From assembly GCA_047974325.1 (NCBI GenBank), contig JBKECE010000218.1:1-19043 (forward strand): 19,043 nt of DNA, written 5' to 3'. How positions within the stretch are numbered: position 1 is the stretch's first letter; each line of letters starts with the position of its first letter. Source of the DNA: QVMP01 sp047974325 (GTDB lineage: Bacteria; Bacteroidota; Bacteroidia; Bacteroidales; Dysgonomonadaceae). Positions 16,754-19,043 of this stretch are shown piece after piece. The position numbers were made by a program, and so were the translations under genes. A model generated the notes under the pieces. That model saw nothing but the letters and a program-made list of their open reading frames with translations. It was not told where the DNA came from and made no database searches.

Positions 16754-17224
16754 CTAGATGGAGATGTCTATAATTTCAAAGGTCATGAAACCCGAAGGTA
16801 CTTTGATTTCCACAACCTCTCCTACTTTTTTACCCATCAACCCCTGAGCTATAGGCGTACTCACAGCTATTTTATTTTCCTTCAGGTTGGCTTCACTTTC
16901 CGCCACCAGAGTGTATGTCATTGTTTGGTTATTTTTTGTATTTTTGATAGTCACCTTGTTCAATATCTGAACTTTATCGGTTCCTATTGCATCTTCATTT
17001 ATCAGGCGGGCATTGGCAATAAGGCCTTTCAGTTGTGATATTTTAGCTTCAAGAATCCCTTGTGCTTCTTTTGCTGCATCATATTCGGCGTTTTCAGATA
17101 AATCTCCTTTGTCACGCGCTTCGGCTATCTGTCTTGATATAGCAGGCCTCTCAAATGCTTCCAATTGATAAATCTCTTCTTTTAGTTTTTTGTAACCGTC
17201 CTCGGTCATATAACTAACTGCCAT
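16754..17224 (-). CDS. greA: Transcription elongation factor GreA
   Basis: A 156-residue factor that enters the secondary channel of RNA polymerase and triggers cleavage of backtracked transcripts. Residues 1-75 form the antiparallel coiled coil. Its tip DKGDLSENAEYDAAKEAQG (38-56) carries the acidic residues D41 and E44, at the same numbers as in E. coli GreA. The C-terminal FKBP-like domain (about 80-156) shows NKVTIKN, TPIAQGLMGKKVGEVVE and a short final strand. Length is the family norm. It has its own promoter and a leader of about 109 bases, and is followed by the HIT gene. Call is firm. Confidence 0.97.
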   Translation of the reverse strand: MAVSYMTEDGYKKLKEEIYQLEAFERPAISRQIAEARDKGDLSENAEYDAAKEAQGILEAKISQLKGLIANARLINEDAIGTDKVQILNKVTIKNTKNNQTMTYTLVAESEANLKENKIAVSTPIAQGLMGKKVGEVVEIKVPSGFMTFEIIDISI

Positions 17225-17338
17225 AATGTTTTTTAATTTTTAAATTGTTTATTTAGTATGTTTTCCAAAAAGATACAAAAAGAAAAAGAATCCTTGCCTT
17301 ATAAGACCAGAACTCCTCTTCTTTCAATTTTGTTAGAA

Positions 17339-17370
17339 CAAAGATAAGCTTAATTTTTCATCTTTGCAAA
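17339..17370 (-). promoter_or_regulatory. Bacteroidales consensus promoter for greA
   Basis: On the minus strand TTTG (17370 to 17367) and TATCTTTG (17346 to 17339) match both consensus elements exactly with a 20-base spacer. The start would be near 17333, giving a greA leader of about 109 bases. It begins 14 bases after the lipoprotein stop codon, with no terminator between, so read-through from that gene is possible. Confidence 0.8.
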
Positions 17371-17383
17371 AGAGCCAAATGTT

Positions 17384-18547
17384 TTATAACACTTTTGCTA
17401 TTTCCGCCTCCAATGTTTCGCCTTGCAATATTCGTTTTACTATTTCGTACTGTTTATTAACGATATAGGTTGTAGGTAATCCTTGTATATTGAATAGTGT
17501 GATAAGTTTTGAATTGAAAGCCTGATCATCTCTTACGCACGTCCAGGGTAAATTGATTGCAGCATTCTTCCATGCATGAATGTTATCATCAAATGATATT
17601 TGGTAGATGGTTATATTTTGTCCAAATTTTTCATATGCCTTGTTCAATTCACTATTATGCGCGGGCGAATATTGATCCAGATAAGTTGTAAAATCCAACA
17701 CAATGACTTTTCCTCTGAATGAGGCTAGGTTCACGACCTGATTATGAGCATTGGGCAAACTTATATTCAACAAATCAGACTGATCTGTAACCGCAGCATT
17801 TTTCAGAAATTCTGCCTGAGCCTCCATGTTTTGTTTCGTCTTCATGGCAAGCAAAGTGAAATTACGCAATTGCTGCGCCCTTGGACTCTCTTTATAGTTC
17901 ATATCCCATTGAGTAGCTACTGCACCATACAGCTTTGATTCTTTCCGGTCATACGGATCAAAGATCAAATCTCCGTTTATTCTTTGGAATAATGCATAAT
18001 ATGCAGCAAGGCTTTTAGGCGTTTTCACAATCACATCCATGGCCAAAGTTTTCAATCCAGATATAGACTGAAGTGCCAAAGTAGTGAATGCCGTATCTGA
18101 AATAGATTTATCATTCAATTTTTTTGTCAACACATTTATATCATTGGCTACCGCATAATTTTTCAGCGTTATTTCTTTTATTTTATTACAATTATCTGAT
18201 CCCTCAACAGTGTAGTCTGTCGCAAAATGGTCTTTCGTTGCATGCACTACAATAGTTTCAATTGAATCAACACCCAAGTTAATATATTGATTTCCAAAAC
18301 GCAAAGCGTATAACTCAGGATATTTCGGAGCAGGACTTTTAAATTCAAATTTTCCGTCACCACCAACCTTTACAGAATCGATCGTCGTAACGGTCGACAA
18401 TTCTCTCTTTTCAAGATATATAAGAGTGTCTTTGGCTCCTTTTATTTCACCTGAGAGAGTGAACTTCGGTTCGTTTTTGCAGGAGAATAGAATTGTGAGT
18501 GAAACAAAACACAATATTAAGGGTTTCAAAATTTTAGACATATTCAT
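17384..18547 (-). CDS. DUF4369 / thioredoxin-fold lipoprotein lacking CXXC
   Basis: A 387-residue lipoprotein. The signal ends in LFSC with lipidated Cys at 23. A DUF4369 domain runs from about 27 to 120 (FTLSGEIKGAKDTLIYLEK) and a mostly helical region follows. A TlpA/AhpC-like thioredoxin fold covers about 258-387 (NISLPNAHNQVVNLASFRGKV; cis-Pro P358 in GLPTTYIV). At the active-site position it reads DFTTYLDQYSPAH (285-297), so both CXXC cysteines are missing (D291 and S294 align there). Disulfide exchange at that site is therefore not expected. Similar CXXC-less proteins occur in Bacteroidota as I recall; their role is unclear. Two in-frame ATGs (18547 and 18541) could start it. The gene is probably monocistronic or reads into greA. 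Confidence 0.86.
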   Translation of the reverse strand: MNMSKILKPLILCFVSLTILFSCKNEPKFTLSGEIKGAKDTLIYLEKRELSTVTTIDSVKVGGDGKFEFKSPAPKYPELYALRFGNQYINLGVDSIETIVVHATKDHFATDYTVEGSDNCNKIKEITLKNYAVANDINVLTKKLNDKSISDTAFTTLALQSISGLKTLAMDVIVKTPKSLAAYYALFQRINGDLIFDPYDRKESKLYGAVATQWDMNYKESPRAQQLRNFTLLAMKTKQNMEAQAEFLKNAAVTDQSDLLNISLPNAHNQVVNLASFRGKVIVLDFTTYLDQYSPAHNSELNKAYEKFGQNITIYQISFDDNIHAWKNAAINLPWTCVRDDQAFNSKLITLFNIQGLPTTYIVNKQYEIVKRILQGETLEAEIAKVL

Positions 18548-18585
18548 AATTCTAACTTCGATTTAATATTTTGAAAGATATGATG

Positions 18586-18593
18586 CAAAGATA
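18586..18593 (-). promoter_or_regulatory. -7 promoter element for the DUF4369 lipoprotein gene
   Basis: TATCTTTG on the minus strand is an exact -7 match about 38 bases before the ATG at 18547. The -33 region, 19-20 bases upstream, has only a weak match (GTGC). Confidence 0.55.
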
Positions 18594-18919
18594 TGAAATT
18601 TATAGAGAATAAGCACTTTTTCACATCAAGCTCATGAGTTCAAATCCGCACAGCAATATTGTATATAAATTAACTATATCATCAATGCATTTTCGAAACC
18701 AAGCAATCAGGTTAACATTAATATTTACAATAGAATAATTCAACGAATCTGACAATACGAAAAAATTATCAGATTGACAGTTTTCTATCATAAAGAGCTT
18801 CAAATACATCCAGTCAATAGCTTTAAATGTGTTAAAAATATATTTTATTACAGATATCAATGTCAATTATTGTTACCTTGCGGCGTTTATTGATGCTTAA
18901 TTTTTAATTTTTTTAATTT
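18594..18919. other. AT-rich intergenic region between divergent genes
   Basis: About 330 bases with no gene I can support. It contains an imperfect hairpin at 18746-18775, with AATCTGA pairing with TCAGATT and three further pairs after a C-A mismatch. It is not followed by a strong T-run on either strand. A partial -7-like TACCTTG lies at 18874-18880 before the plus-strand gene, one T short of consensus and without a -33. An 81-codon minus-strand frame at 18621-18866 looks accidental. Confidence 0.5.
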
Positions 18920-19043
18920 ATGAGAACATTTACACAAAATTTGTTTCTAATATTTCTTACGTTATTAGCTCTAGGATTAAATGCTCAAATTTATCTCACT
19001 TATTATTTTTCTTTCGAAACTCAGTGTGAATTTTTTAAATTTA
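18920..19043 (+). CDS. N-terminus of a secreted protein, cut by the window edge
   Basis: ATG at 18920 opens a frame that stays open for 41 codons to the window edge. It begins MRTFTQNLFLIFLTLLALGL and continues NAQ, a clear type I signal peptide with a likely cut after NAQ (about residue 23). The residues after it (IYLTYYFSFETQ and on) match nothing I recognise. There is no lipobox Cys. The AT-rich upstream sequence without Shine-Dalgarno is as in other genes here. It is divergent from the DUF4369 lipoprotein gene. It is probably a periplasmic or surface protein. Confidence 0.6.
   Translation, partial: MRTFTQNLFLIFLTLLALGLNAQIYLTYYFSFETQCEFFKF

Noticed and set aside
18631..18655. tRNA-like T-loop sequence GTTCAAATCC followed by a CA-rich end
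   Set aside because: The flanking bases do not form the 5-bp T stem, and no D arm, anticodon arm or acceptor stem can be built upstream.
18621..18866. 81-codon minus-strand open frame
   Set aside because: No start context or family signature, composition typical of AT-rich chance frames, and it covers the expected -33 area of the neighbouring promoter.

Overview
The window looks like a chromosomal segment of an AT-rich Bacteroidota bacterium, most likely of the order Bacteroidales; genus cannot be fixed from the sequence. The evidence is the gene families (HU-CCDC81/SPOR protein, DUF3857 transglutaminase pair, DUF4369/thioredoxin lipoprotein, short AMP nucleosidase), start codons without Shine-Dalgarno sequences, and several matches to the Bacteroidales promoter (-33 TTTG, -7 TAnnTTTG). 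The best match, upstream of greA, is TTTG-N20-TATCTTTG.

Region 1 (left edge to about 8.8 kb, all minus strand) is the promoter-proximal part of an exopolysaccharide or capsule operon of the Wzx/Wzy type. A promoter near 8756-8785 reads leftward through wza (export lipoprotein), wzc (chain-length regulator and BY-kinase), wzx (flippase), a wzy-like polymerase, a GT4 glycosyltransferase, a left-handed beta-helix acyltransferase and a GT2 glycosyltransferase. It probably continues into a gene of which only the first 12 codons lie in the window. Spacers are short or negative (overlaps of 41, 13 and 4 bases), which suggests translational coupling. No initiating sugar-phosphate transferase, sugar-nucleotide gene or UpxY/NusG-like regulator is in view.

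Region 2 (8.85-12.27 kb) is housekeeping. It holds a cell-envelope HU-CCDC81/SPOR protein on the plus strand with a strong terminator, a lone HSDR_N nuclease-like domain protein on the minus strand, and a plus-strand pair amn-holA (AMP nucleosidase and DNA polymerase III delta).

Region 3 (12.27-18.55 kb) is all minus strand. Two adjacent secreted DUF3857/transglutaminase-like proteins form one unit: the downstream one keeps the Cys-His catalytic pair and the upstream one has lost it. Next come a greA-HIT unit with its own promoter and terminator, and a DUF4369/thioredoxin-fold lipoprotein that lacks the CXXC motif. The last 0.5 kb is mostly non-coding and ends with the start of a plus-strand secreted protein cut by the window edge.

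I saw no mobile element, CRISPR array, tRNA or rRNA. I do not see a clearly new multi-gene system. The most unusual signals are the hexanucleotide repeat that encodes both the Wzc tyrosine tail and the flippase start codons, the paired active/inactive transglutaminase proteins, and the solitary HSDR_N protein beside amn-holA.
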